From Marchantia polymorpha subsp. ruderalis (taxonomy: Eukaryota; Streptophyta; Marchantiopsida; Marchantiales; Marchantiaceae), in NCBI GenBank assembly GCA_037833965.1, contig AP031357.1:14156001-14220000 (forward strand): 64,000 nt of DNA, given 5' to 3'. Shown here one piece after another: positions 1 through 12,473 of this stretch. Under the pieces are notes generated by a model. That model saw nothing but the letters and a program-made list of their open reading frames with translations, made no database searches and was not told the origin of the DNA. Both the position numbers and the translations under genes were made by a program. How positions within the stretch are numbered: the stretch's first letter is position 1; each line of letters opens with the position of its first letter.

Positions 1-3000
1 TGCACTATCATATCGTATTTGGACGAGAAACCTCCAGGACGGTACAAGTTCTCGCTCTTTCACATACCCACATGCACGGCATGCAGCCTTGGGCTCAGCT
101 GCACACATTTTTCCTTCCTTCCCTCCCTCCCTCGTGAAGAGCACATCATTCGAATCCTACGCGCACTAGATTTCCCATTTCATTTGACCATGTGTTGGCA
201 GTGGACTGTTCAGTACAGTACATTGACACTGTCTTCGCGGCCGCGGTGGGCACTATTGATCCCACGAATCCGTGGCTGACACCTGTGGATCGAAGCGAGG
301 CGGTACGGTGCAGTTATGTCGTGGCCACTACAGATAAAGATTGGGCATGGAAGATTTATGTCCAGAGCTACTTTGGCCCCGCCACCCCAATTTGGCCCGA
401 GCAAGCCCCCATGCATTTTACGAGATAATGGTTTCGTCATGATGCTTTCGTCCGGCATTTGATCTGCTCTGGATCAGTCATTAGTTTTATTTTCCGCGGC
501 TCCTCTGTTGATGCGGTGCGATGCGGGGCGGCATGACAGTTGATGCGGCTGCATCACATGACTTCCACTCCGAGGCACATTCAAGATTGGCATCCGAGAC
601 GATCAACTTAAATCATTACCTCGAAGAAATAAATCATCACCTAAAACTCGTCGCTCCAGTTCGTCTGAGTGCACTCGGGGAGCGCATAGCTTGTATAGGC
701 CTTCACCCCTTCAGCCTCGGTGACAAGGATACGGCGTATCTCTCCTTTGGAGAGCGAGAAGTTTATGATTATGCACACGTTCGGGCGAGCTTCCACAAAC
801 AGGTCGAGCATTCATCCCTCCCACTTATCATCTAGATCTAGATCCAGTCCATTATTACTGTAAGTGTAGATAGTCTCCATCAAGTGGTAGTGCAATCTGC
901 TGCTACGAAATGCGGTTCCAGAGTGCAGACTACAGGACAAGGGCCTCCAGGATCGGTTGATAACACATGCACTAATTTGCCCGCATCATTTGAAGTAGCG
1001 TCAGACGTTGGGACTAACAACTATTTCTCCACTTCAGGCAGGCCCCATTACTGCCTCGTATTGTAAATCGACAGTAGCTCGGGTGGTACATGAGGTTGAG
1101 AAGATGCCCTTGTCATGACGGGTTCGGGATAGGTTGAGTTTCTGAAGGGAACTGGTGTGAATAAATCTGTCTTGTGTGTGCATGTTTCTTGGCTCCAAAG
1201 GGCTGGTACAAGGAGCATCGTGACTGACCACTGAGAAGTAGGCCCCCACCACTCGGAGGTCAAACACCTCATGTGTGTGTGTGTGTCCGCCACATGTATG
1301 TTGACCAAATTTTCAACACGACGATCACTTTCGCATGTGGGTCAAACCTGCTTGTGGTTGAGAGCGTGAAGCACATATGCCTTATTCAGGAACTTCGATC
1401 AGTGTTGAAAGCATCCTTGGATCCAATCTCTTGTCCTGTTGAGATGAGATCATTCGCCTTTGTCGAACATCAAGTTCAATACCTACGAATTATTCTTTTG
1501 CACATGTGAAAAGTTCATTTTTGTTTGCTTCTTGTTGTATTTCGTTCCTTTCTTTTTGCTTCAGGCCTTCGAACATGACAACAAACAATTTGGCATGATA
1601 GAATGGAGGCAGGATAGGTATCTCTTTATCACAATCCAATATTCCCCCAATTTATCCACCATATTGCCCGTTTACTCTCAAGACATACTCATGATCAATA
1701 CGAAGTATCCATTTCACATTGTGAAGTGCCCGAGAATTCAAAATTAAATGCAGAAGAAATGGTTTATTTCTAAACTTAAATAGCACAGTGGATTGATTGG
1801 TTAAACTGCAATGAGGAAATTTCTCTGAGAATCTTGGTCTGCATATATTCAATCTTAGAAGGTGACATACAGATCTAAATTGGACTTTATAGTGAGGGAA
1901 GGAGACAGTCGATTCTTATGGCATCAGAAAGTGATTGTATACCAATCATAACAATCTTTGTGCACTAAAAAGTATACCAATAATATAGATAGGTTGTTTT
2001 AACCAGAGAACTATTTTAGATCGCTCAACGGTTACATAGTATGGAAAATTAGTAAATTTATTTGGCTGGTGGTTATTAATGTTATGTTGACGTACGTATT
2101 ATGAATGTGGATTTCAATTGTTCTTGGACAAGTTATTATGTTGACTGGCAACTTTGGCCACAATTCTAAGAAAATATTCACATTTTGTACAAGTAAATCA
2201 ACTAATTGATACGAGGTGAGATGATTCTTTCGATGATGAAATGTTCAGTAACTTTTAGGGAATTGATTTTTTCAATTCCCTTAGAAGATCTTTAAACATC
2301 AAATATTATTCAAGAGAAAACTGCGATTGAGGATTACTTTAACATCAATGAAGAAACACAGAAAATGATTGTCTGTCTTGATTCAATTATTTATCGAGAA
2401 TTGAGCTTTTGCGCTGGAATGTTTTATGAGAACTGATCGGGGAAAGATAAATCTACTTTGCCCCACGAAAGTAGGTGATGACTCTCACGTATTTTATTTG
2501 CTGAGTCCTGGATGCTTAGACATAAAAATCATTCATCTTGGTCATACATCCGTCTCATTTTATGTTTGGATATAATTTTTACCTTATATTTATTTTAAAA
2601 AAAGGAAACAATGATGATCCAAAATGAAGTGATTTCATTATCACTGTGTTATACATTCTATCAAAAGAATTTTGATGTGAACAAATTTTTTTACCATAAT
2701 TGAAATTGTTGTTGTGGAGAAATTTTTATTATGCATTTGAAACTCATACATTGGATATTTATCAACATATTTTTAATAAATAAGAATATTTCACTCTTGT
2801 ATTCTAATTTTAGGAATATGTGGAATTGGATGTAGATAGATGTTGAAACTACCCCTAAATTTGGACAGGATTTTCAAACGTTATTTTCCACACCTGAAGT
2901 CAACGTTTTCACTTTTCGATTTTTAAAGATTACGAAACAATCATTTTTCTATATATAAACGTCTGTCACGTGTGGTTTTTTATTTCCATATGTTTCGACT

Positions 3001-3700
3001 AGATTTCTGATACAGTTGGATTCGATAGCTTTTGGGATGAAATAGCACATAAATAAATACCACATTTTATAGAATTCATTTAGTTTCCCAAAGCTGTAAG
3101 AAATATATATATATACCGCTATAGTTTGATCTCCGATATGGGTAAGGTGCTTATAAATATAATAAATTCCAATGCATCGAAAGATCCATCCTCTGGCTCT
3201 TGTAATTTTCACAAGACCAGGACTTAGTATTATATATGATGCATCATGCAATTTCGAGGTGTGCTAAAACCTGGGGACATTAGTTTACTATCAATTATGC
3301 CTTGCATCTTAAGTTTTCCTGGTTGTGACCTTTGATCCCACCCAACGGTCACACTTGCACAATACAGGTGCCTACGGTACGAGACTTGGACGAAGCGTAT
3401 ACTAGCGAGATCTAACGGAAAGATTATGTTTCCGAGGACATTCTGGAGGAGATGGGGAGACAAGGATCATAGAAAAATCTAGTCTAGGACAGGCCCCTTG
3501 ACAAAGTTATCTTCAACAGGATTCCCAATGTAAAAGAAGTCTAAAAGCAAGGTGGGAACATGCGAATCAAAACTTAAAGACCGTCCGGTGAGGACAAGGT
3601 GAGCCAGGACATCTTTCATCTAAGTTGGTCGCATGTACTTCAATAAACTCGTAATGCCAATGGGAATCGATCGGTGCAATTATGGAAAAATCTAAACAAA
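1..3700. other. No recognised gene
   Basis: I can assign no gene here. Open frames are short and have no motif I know; the longest, at 521-835 on the plus strand, has no recognisable domain or splice context. The first 1.7 kb has mixed base composition with a TG run near 1272-1284; from about 1.75 kb the sequence becomes AT-rich. A short hairpin with GGGAATTGA arms lies near 2258-2280. Confidence 0.5.
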
Positions 3701-3780
3701 TGATAATATCAAAGGTACAGAATAATATATGTTCTCTGGCACTTTTGACTTGAATCGTTGTGTGAGACTCGGCCCAGCCA

Positions 3781-4490
3781 GTGGATCCAAAGGACCAGAT
3801 TTTACTTCGATCCGAAGGAAAGGTACGTTTTTGGAATTATTCCCGAACTCTGCAACAACTTTCTCTTGTGGTAGAGTCCGAAACAGTCAATCATGTTCTC
3901 GGAGATGACTGCCTTCCGAAGGGTCATGGAGTAAAACAGTTTTACATTCATTCGTCTCCCATTTGGCAAAATCCCATGAATGGCTCTTGGCCTCTGCCAA
4001 CAACCTTTAGTCCTTCACCAGCATGAATTATCTGAATTTCCACAATGAAATCTGTGGCATCCCGGTCATAAACAGGTCATAGGAAATGAACATGCTAACT
4101 TGACTTGTCAAGAAAGCGGAAATCCTTACTCATCTAAAAACAACAAAATATATGCTTCATATAATATAACCAACCTCATATTGAAGGCTAATAAACTAGT
4201 AAAAGCCAAGGTGATACACTTTGGAAAAGCACTTCTAACGCCTTGACCAAACAAAAAAGAAAAAGACTCGCAAGGATCATCTCCTTCTGCTCCTCTACGC
4301 CTGCATGTTGACACTCGAAAGACTTTTCCTTTTTTATCCCAATAAAGAACAGATCACAGAGCAATCGGCTCTTATTTCGGCAAATTTTATATGCAGAAAA
4401 TATATGAAGAAACTCATCCGAGTCTTGGGTCTATGTCCTGCAACTGGAGGTATTGACAACAACATTATAAAGCATTTCCTACCATAGCGA
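3781..4490 (+). pseudogene. Decayed LINE 3' end with RNase H-like remnant
   Basis: The translation from about 4055 reads WHPGHKQVIGNEHANLTCQE, which resembles the last motif of eukaryotic RNase H domains in LINEs (W-x-PGH-x(3)-GNE-x-A). About 280 bases on, RTDHRAIGSYFGKF resembles the (L)RTGH segment that follows RNase H in these elements, before the zinc-binding tail. The reading is broken by several stop codons, so this is a dead copy. I could not find its reverse transcriptase upstream. The LINE at 28-37 kb ends differently and I see no RNase H in it, so this would be a different clade. The assignment rests on two short motifs. Confidence 0.45.
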
Positions 4491-4499
4491 GCAACTTTT

Positions 4500-7400
4500 G
4501 ATTTTCCTCACCTCAGGTCTAAAGTTCAAAAATCTTCTCATTAAAAATAAAAACATAATCACTAAACTAAATTCTTTTCGTATATGACTTTTCAAGATCT
4601 TTCTTGAAAAATCATTAACTACACGCCCCCCATCCTTCCCCTTCCTTTTCCCATCTTGAATTATGGGTACTGGGAGAATGGTCAGGAATGACTCACTCCT
4701 CTGTCTTGGTCATATCTGCTGCATTCATATCGTACTTTGTCAAACCTTTATCGTCAAGTTGTGATTGTCAGGTTCCAGCCTGGAAGAGATGCTGTACAGA
4801 AACAACATGACGTATCGCTCCTCCATGAAAGATGTGTACATCTCAACTCTTTGCATGGCCCTCGAAATGGATTCCGCTTTGAGGCGTTTCAATCAAGTCG
4901 GCTGTTCTTCTTCTGCTCAAGATGCTGTCGAAAGAATTGGACTTCCCTGTTTGACTGGATTCAGAATGTCTGAAAGATATTAAAAGAGTGAGCCTTATGT
5001 ACGTCTATTTTATATGAGGGAGCAAACATTTCCACCGGGATCCAAGCTTCTACCATCCCCTTGCGTTTTACAGGCCTGAGCAATGACTTGCTTCGAAATT
5101 TATTAAGTTCGCTCAGCGAAATGTCCTGACTGCTACATCCAATGCAGATCGAATCTATCAAAACCTTAATTTGTGCTTGACTTCAAGCCATGCTTTTTCC
5201 CTCAGTTTTTGCGGTGGAGCTGTCTGGAAAGTAGTGACTAGAAAAATGAGTGATCGATGTCTACAAAGACTCGGCCTGAGCACTCCAATGCCCCTGGTGT
5301 TCACAGAGTCAATTGCCAGTGTAACTATGGCGATTTTCCTAAAAGGTCTTGACTTATTCCGCTCATGTTCGAATGCATGAGAAGTACTGATGAGTCGCAC
5401 AAATGTGGACTTGCAGACCTGATCATCGAGGAAGTCAAATGAAGCAGATCAAACAGCCCACCATCCGATGCAAGAGCTTGAAACGATCATATCAGGATCA
5501 TAATCATACTTGCTTGATAATATCTTCATGTTGTTCCCGATGTGCGACCTGGATCGCATTTGGCATCGGGAAATCGACATCAGTCAAGAGTCTCATACAC
5601 AGAAATAGTATAGAAAGCTTTGACCATGAACATGGCATGGATATTTTCTGCGATGAAATTCAAATGATGATGCCCAGATCACCAACAGCGCCACAGTGTC
5701 ATTTGCACCGCTGAGCCAGTGGGCTGTGATCTCGAGGTTATGACAGGGGAACGATCATCAGTACAGCTCCACTGTCTTTACCTCCTCGATCTCCAAGAGT
5801 TTCGCACATCATTAGTTTCTTGAGTTGAAGAGATCTTATACGAAGGATAGAATAAGATTCTATCCTTCGTATGCACCATCGAAGGATAGAATCTTATGGT
5901 GCATACGTGACGCATGCGGAGTTTCAATCCTAAAGACCTAATTGTAGAACGGCCCCATGTGATCACCATAGATGCGACTGCTGACATTTCCGATTAGACG
6001 ACCGAGGAAATTTACTTGGATCGATGATAACAATCAGTCCTATCCACCACCAAGTCAGTGAAATATTTTAAATCACATACTTTGCTCCCCAGCAGCACAA
6101 AGCTGTACTTCGAAGTGCAAGAACTGAAGCACGTTGCTCTTCAGAACAGAGGCCATCTTGCACGAAAGCCTTGGTTCCTGAGCCCTCCTCAGTCATGTTC
6201 TCATCCAGGGCTGATCAATTCTTGGAACTTAACAGATGTGTTTCCCAATAATTTTTCCCAACAAATCATGTCCGAAAGCAATTGTAGGTAACTCGATTAA
6301 AGTGGATGGTATTCTTCACCCTCCCACTACTTTTTCCGAGATTCTACTCTCACCAAGCACAAACTTCTTTCTCTGACGCACACACCTCGGTCATTCAGTG
6401 TGTTGCAGCCCGTCAATAGAACAGGCTGTAGTGACTGTCCAGTTGAATGTCTGAGCATCGCAGAGTCCCACTCATTGACGTTGAGATATTGGTCCAAGCT
6501 TTCAGTATCTTACAATCAGACGATCCGGAGACACCCGAGATTTATTCACAACAATGGCTAGTTAAGACAGAACATGACAGAGTAACCCACAGTCGAAAGC
6601 TTCCTAATACTTCCTGAATTCTGGCCCTTACACATGCAGCTCACTTGAGAGATTAAAAACTGCCTATTTCTGACGTGTTTCGGTAGGTCAGAAAGATGGA
6701 GTTCGGAATTTACTCTGCTCTGCTGACGTTTACTATCTAACGACTAGCGGACGAGATACTTCCTTCAAACAGGTCAGTTTAAGACTGATGAGCAGATCGA
6801 AATGAACATGCTGGTCACTGGACATGAGAGAGGTGCGTGATCCCAAACTCAGTATGTCAAGACATGTATACCAGCCAAAGATTCTGGTATCTAGGGGTGA
6901 CAATCTGGGGTCTCCTTGACAATCTGGAACTCGAGGGGTTTTTCAACAGTCAAATAGAAACTATCAATCCATAAAAGCCTCAAGTGGTTGCTTGTAATCT
7001 GAACAGGTGACATCTGTACTCTGCGTTCAAAAGGTTCAGAATGGCATGATCCTTACACTAAACTAAGGACCACAATATCCGCTGGAATAGTTTGGTAATC
7101 CATGATTGATGTTTTCAATCCATGAATGCACAGCTCAAAGAAGTTGTATATAAGCGGATTCGAAAGTAGAAAGGCAGTATCATCTATATATTCTCCTTCT
7201 GGGAGAATGGAGGGCCTCACCGTGTGAGCATGTGACAGACTAATTTTGTACATTAGAGCCAGGGTAACAAAAGAGTAGATCTCTTTCGATCAGACCATAA
7301 CACCAAACAATCGGACCAAAATTTTATCTGCTACCTACCTAAATTTGATATGCTATATAATCTTTACTTGCTTGGGTAGGATTATCGAACCGACTGCTTT

Positions 7401-8790
7401 GTGGGTCGATGAAGCACCAACACCAACAGCCAGACCATGCACTGGCAGCTCTTCACGAGTGGTGAGACCATTAATGTGCTTCTCCATGAAAGGAAGAACA
7501 GTACATAGCTATTATAGAGGATATCCACCAAACGGTGCTAATGACCACGCTTTCCCATCCGCCTTGACTCTCATTTTCTATCGTGACTTTTAATAATGCA
7601 GTCATAATATAAGATCTGCCCTTGGTCTTGCTTTTTCTAGTGAAATTTTCTACTTTTTCTTGCAAATGTTTAGAAAGCTCTAATGTATAATCATTGAGTT
7701 GGTGGTCATAAGGCGGAATTGCGAATATGCTAAAACTTTTGACTCTCTCCGATAGAGGCCAAAGGGGTGGATAGAAAGTTCTAACATAAGTCAGATATTT
7801 ATAAAGACCTGGCTCCATGCAACATGTATTATATGCATCAGACCTCCTTCCTCTGTGAACTCTGTGGGGACTTGAGTTAGTTTTCGAATCTTTGAAAATG
7901 AGTAGCTTGTAAGTATATCGAAAGTTGCCTCGTCAGTCTGCTGTCTGTGAGGATACCTCAGATCGAATCCCACTCCCTTGTATCTATCGCTTGGCTAGGT
8001 GACTGCGCCTGCTAAATGATCACGGGTAGGACACTCGGAGAGCACAGAAGAAAGGGCCAGCATAAATGACATGACAAGCAATGCTCGTAATACAGTAGAC
8101 CTTTTGTCTGAAGCAGCACATTATACCAAGATCACGATAAGTAAGCTTCCTCGGAGAGGTGTCTATCAGGTGGGATGAATAACAGACGAGATTTTTCCCT
8201 TGTGTTGTTACAAAAGTCCTAATATTTGCCGTGCTTTATACTGGATGATACACTCAGTCTCTATTGTGTTTGAAGGAGCACAAGTAGCTCTCCACAAACA
8301 ACGCTGAAAGAAGTACGTGCTTTCTGGTGTGACACTGTTTACAAGTTTCTGCTCTAATGCGGAAGGTACTTGCGAACTTGGTACCACGTGGTTCACAAAT
8401 GGGAATGGGTTCCGAACTACTGTTAAACAGTTTTTTTGCACTGTTGAAATCATGAACTTTCAGATCATAACAATCACAAACTGACAGGTCTATCGCACAT
8501 CCAGTGATAAGTAACTAGACTTGCAAGAGACTTTTCGGAATCAAAAATTATTGAATTTCACGCGCTAGAATGAATAATGAATAGTCAGTGTAAATAAGAA
8601 TAGGATGAGGGATGTGCCTCTCTGTTATACCTCTATAACGCTGAGTCTCTAGTGTCTGAAGCAACTCCTATGGGAAATAAATCATGAACTAAATCTGATT
8701 TTCAATTATGTATAAGGGTTAACACCTCTTTCCTTCAACCCTTCTGTGAATTTCTACGCTCAGCTGCAAAGAGAGCAGTCACACTGCCAG
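4500..8790. other. No recognised gene
   Basis: Only short open frames occur. A possible acceptor (TTGTCAG) precedes an open stretch at 4765-4983, and another open stretch lies at 7471-7818 on the minus strand. Neither shows a motif I can name. The strongest structure in this stretch is the snap-back hairpin at 5839-5907, listed separately. Confidence 0.4.
5839..5907. repeat. Compound snap-back hairpin
   Basis: Three short segments fold on each other. The 15-bp arm at 5839-5853 (TACGAAGGATAGAAT) has a perfect reverse complement at 5857-5871 across a 3-base loop. The 16 bp at 5854-5869 has a perfect reverse complement at 5880-5895, so one block occurs direct, inverted, then direct again. A second pair of perfect 12-bp arms lies at 5868-5879 and 5896-5907 (ATGGTGCATACG). 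This pattern fits local template switching during replication; that origin is inferred. Confidence 0.85.
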
Positions 8791-8794
8791 CAAT

Positions 8795-9145
8795 TTAATT
8801 GTACTCGTCCATGTGAAAGCTGACTGTAACCGCCCTGAAATTTTTATGCCATAAATGCTGCATCATGCCTGATAGAAGCAGTCCCCACTGCATGTATAAG
8901 GGTGTCGTTGAAGTCTTGAACCCTTCCCAACCTCGAATCAATTTCATCGTGGAAAACTGCAGTAGATCTTCAAAGTCGTTAATGCTCTTCTCCGGAAGCT
9001 GCCATGCTAGAGGCCGCTGTGGATCAGTCCAGACGTGATAGGACAATTGATGTGCAGCCCGGTCCACAAGAATCAGTAATCGCTGCATGGCGGCTAAGCT
9101 CGAGGAGATCCGTCGAGAAGACAATCTCCACAATAACCATCTCAA
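8795..9145 (-). CDS. Uncertain open frame, possible exon
   Basis: This is a 116-codon open frame of unknown function. Its later part has a mixed, protein-like composition (for example LLQFSTMKLIRGWEGF). The first 20 residues are arginine- and serine-rich and may be intron. A possible splice acceptor, GAGCTTAG, sits just before the CCGCC-ATG at about 9086-9094, in frame with the rest. It lies downstream of the putative secreted-protein frame at 9301-9606 on the same strand, so the two could be exons of one gene, but I cannot prove a join. A chance open frame is a real alternative. Confidence 0.25.
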   Translation of the reverse strand: MRWLLWRLSSRRISSSLAAMQRLLILVDRAAHQLSYHVWTDPQRPLAWQLPEKSINDFEDLLQFSTMKLIRGWEGFKTSTTPLYMQWGLLLSGMMQHLWHKNFRAVTVSFHMDEYN

Positions 9146-9300
9146 TCTGGGGCTAAAATTCTAAGCCTGATCATACCTTCTACATGTCATGGTCACTGCT
9201 CTACATAGCTCTGAAGACCAAACACTGTAAGTGAGATGTTCTCCATGATCATGGTACTAAGTTCCAATGCAATTGTACTACATCTGGAGCCCCTGTATCT

Positions 9301-9606
9301 TCAGTTATGCACTGGACTGGGGTTGCTGTCAGGTACGGTGGTACCTCGAGGAAGCCTTTCAAAATTCTGCCATCCGGACCTTGAGTACATGCTGCTAGAT
9401 TTCTCGGACCCGACGCAATCGTTGTCGACATAGAACTCTGAGGCCAAAGAATTGTCTACATTTTCGAACGCATCTCCCCCTTCGTTTGCGAGAGGCGAAG
9501 GCGCTGCTTGTATATGTAGTAGGATTCTTCCGCATCTCGATTGTTGTGGATATACAGCGATCGCGAGGAGCACATACAGAAGTGGAATGTATTGGTGCAG
9601 CTTCAT
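9301..9606 (-). CDS. Possible small secreted protein, or first exon of one
   Basis: The frame encodes 101 residues of unknown function. The start was chosen at the ATG at 9606 because it gives a clear signal peptide (MKLHQYIPLLYVLLAIAV, residues 1-18), followed by a polar region with no recognisable domain. A possible splice donor (CTCGAG|GTACCA) lies about 50 bp before the stop, so the protein may continue in an exon further left. Upstream on the same strand are a pyrimidine-rich tract and a TATAAAA, which fit a promoter and leader. A separate small frame starts at about 9812 and would act as an upstream ORF. No homologue is recognised. Confidence 0.4.
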   Translation of the reverse strand: MKLHQYIPLLYVLLAIAVYPQQSRCGRILLHIQAAPSPLANEGGDAFENVDNSLASEFYVDNDCVGSEKSSSMYSRSGWQNFERLPRGTTVPDSNPSPVHN

Positions 9607-9820
9607 TGTAGGCTGCGCGGACGGACTGATGCCGGTACGTAGTTCTGCTGGATGAAATCCTGAGCTAGTGAGTAGCGACAATTCCGCCTTGGATTCAGAT
9701 CATTACAGGTTGTGATTTTGGTCGACAGTCCGCTGTATCTCTGCAGATGTGCCAGACGAAGTCCTGCTGCGATCGAAAGGGATTATTCCAACCGCCACCG
9801 ACTCGGGGCATGGTATGATC

Positions 9821-9967
9821 AGACAGAGAGAGAGAGAGAAAGAGAGCTAGCTTGAAGACCAGAAAGGAATCGCAGGGGTGGATGGCAAAGGAGCCGGATG
9901 GGGGAGGGAATGGAAATCGCACGCAATTACGAGTTAGACTGTTTGTTGTTCGTGCTTGTGTTTTATA
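9821..9967 (-). promoter_or_regulatory. Putative promoter and CT-rich leader
   Basis: On the minus strand a TATAAAA (9961-9967) is followed about 115 bp downstream by a CT repeat (GA repeat on the plus strand, 9821-9847), and then by the secreted-protein ATG at 9606. TATA box plus CT-rich leader is a common plant arrangement. The link to the gene is inferred from position only. Confidence 0.35.
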
Positions 9968-9989
9968 CTGGCTGGCTCTTGACCCACGC

Positions 9990-12028
9990 ATGTGACCACT
10001 TTATGAGACACTCTGATTTGAGACACACCACGCCCCGATCCGATACATGTGTCCAGACGAAAGAAAACGCGGCTGGGCTTACGGTATCACCAAGTACAAG
10101 TCAACCTGTTGATGCAAGTCAACAATCTGAGCGGGGTTAAATCCAGCTTTCTGCACACTGAAACCATCTAGGCACAAGCAAACTCGGCCCTACGGATCGA
10201 ATAAAAAGTTCACCCGGCCAGCAGTGGGAGGCACACAGGTGGCGGGATCGTGGAATCAGGCTGACGAAAACTTGCCCCCGGGATGGCCAAATTTTGGTCA
10301 AACTTGCTGAGGACGTTAAAATTGGACACATTTCCACCACTAGCTTGTTCGCTGGCTAGCGGACTCTCAAACCCTTTGAAATTGTCTTCACATTGACGTG
10401 TCTGGAGCCTTTATCGTGCACCGACTGCATCCTCGCTAGCGAAAATGGTGGTTCAGCTGGAGCTCGAAGCCGAAGTAATGTTCGTCGGTCGTCAGGTTCC
10501 AGGATACCGACCACCACTGGGAGAAAAGCTCTCAGAGTCGCGACTACGGCTGACTAGCAGCGCTACCACATACGTACGCAGTTGACCGAGTGGACGCTGA
10601 ATCAGAATCGAATGCATTCAATCACGCTGTGGGTGAACTTATTTCGTTGCCAGGGCTAGCAACGTGAGACCGATTGATTCGATGAGTCATGGTGAAGTGA
10701 ATGAAGATATTAAGCTTTCGAAGCAATCCCGACGAGTGATATTTGCCTGGGAGTCACATGATGACCCCAGAGAGAAGAATTTCCTCCGACCAGTAATCCG
10801 GCAGTAATCGGGTTTTACCAGCACGCAGCTGATGGCATTTGCCTTCAGAGTGGTTTAGCTCGGGCTTAGGTCCCTTCTCTGCTTCCACTTTTGCGAGATC
10901 AGCATCCGCGAAGCTGCTGCGACGGTGTGATGATCGACCAACGACCACAACTGCGACTCCGACTCGATCCCTCGCTGGCTCGCATGTCCTCTGAATTCAA
11001 CGCTTGTACATCGCGCCTTTGCCAGAGCTACCGGCAGCGGAGGGGCGTGGACTTAGCCTGGAATATACTCCTACCATCATGATAATAATTAATATAATAA
11101 CGAGAATGATTTGGGCCTACACGAGCCAAATTCGACGATGTGCGAGCTTCCTCCTCCTCCGCGTACCGCACTCACTCACTCACTGACATGAGACGATGGG
11201 CGACTCCTTTGGTCCAAATGTTGGGCCGCAGCCTCAGCCGCAGCACCCCCCGAAATTTCGTTGTACCGACCAGCAGTCTGATCGTTCTGAGCCAGAAGGG
11301 AAGGGAAGGGAAGCGAAGCACAACACCACGTTCCCAGTGGTGCTGCATTGCGGGAGACGAATGTCAGGGGGAGGGCAACTACTCACGGCTAGCTCTAATC
11401 AATTGCAACCACCGATAGGCAATGGCTTAGCTTCAGCTTTCGGTCTTAGGGAGAGTTTTCAACGCGGCTGACGATTAAAATCAGCTCGCTTGCTCGCTCG
11501 CGCGCGAGGAGATGGTGGCTTTAAGAGCCACAGTTTGGTAACACTTTGACTCGGGCATCTAGTGGCCCGTTGGCCTGCGCTGTGCTTCTGATTCTTTTGT
11601 GCGTGAGTGTATACTTCGCCGGTCCCCACTTCTTTCGTCAGAAGCCTTTTGAGCTGACTCACTCCGCGCATGCGCGAAGAATGTTTGCAGGAAAACCTGC
11701 ACCTGCAATTTTGCCCTTAAATCTTCTGTCTTGCGTATCCGTCTCAAGTTTAGGAGCATGTGTATGCACGCGATCCCTTTTCCAGCTCCAGCTCCATCGC
11801 CGGTTGACCGCAGATCGCATCTTCGCCTACTCACCCACTCGAAATATTGTACATGTGGATGCCATCCTCTGACTCATGGATAGATGTGTTGTGCACGCGT
11901 GACTCGGCCATGGAGCCCTTTGTGGAAAGTTATGCCGCAGTAATAAATTGTTCTGCTGTGTGCTCTCTTAGTGCGCTATCGACCTTCCATCGTTCCTCTC
12001 GGAAAATCTGTTTGAATCTTTCTCGATT
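9990..12028. other. No recognised gene
   Basis: Composition is close to that of the genic parts of the window, with many short overlapping open frames on both strands (for example 11140-11870). None has a recognisable motif or a convincing splice pattern. It may include distal promoter sequence of the minus-strand gene at 9.3-9.6 kb, but nothing specific is visible. Confidence 0.4.
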
Positions 12029-12037
12029 GGTTTGTAC

Positions 12038-12465
12038 AAGGGGTGGAAAAAACCCAATTTTTTTCGAAAATAATCTCGGATTAATCTATAAACCTTAAAA
12101 AACCTGATTTCAACCATGGTTTTAATCATTTGTATTAGACTATTAATTACCTACTCAAATAATAACAAATATCTCATGCTTCTAGAAATTATAAATATTA
12201 GTCCTCGCTAATAGATTACAAGTTGATTTTCGTCATTTGGTAAATTCATAGCTTCCATTTTAATAATTTTAACACAGAATCTCACCAGTAATGTATCTCG
12301 CTGAATATTAAATTGAAGAACACAGCAGCGGAGTCCTTTAAAACTCGATTTCATACCAATAAAGTTTCAAATTAAAAACCCGATTTCATACCAATAAATA
12401 ATTACGGGTTTTTTAAAAAAACCTTTTTAAATCTGAAGGCAAAAAACCTGATGGTGCCAGCCCTG
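12038..12465. mobile_element. hAT-like MITE, 428 bp
   Basis: The right end reads CCAGCCCTG, the inverse of the typical hAT terminus CAGGGCTGG; the left end is AAGGGGTGG, a degenerate match. A perfect 8-bp target duplication (GTTTGTAC) flanks it at 12030-12037 and 12466-12473, the size hAT transposases make. The interior is AT-rich with no transposase. Two internal copies of the motif CGATTTCATACCAATAAA lie near 12350 and 12380. It must have been mobilised in trans. Confidence 0.8.
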
Positions 12466-12473
12466 GTTTGTAC

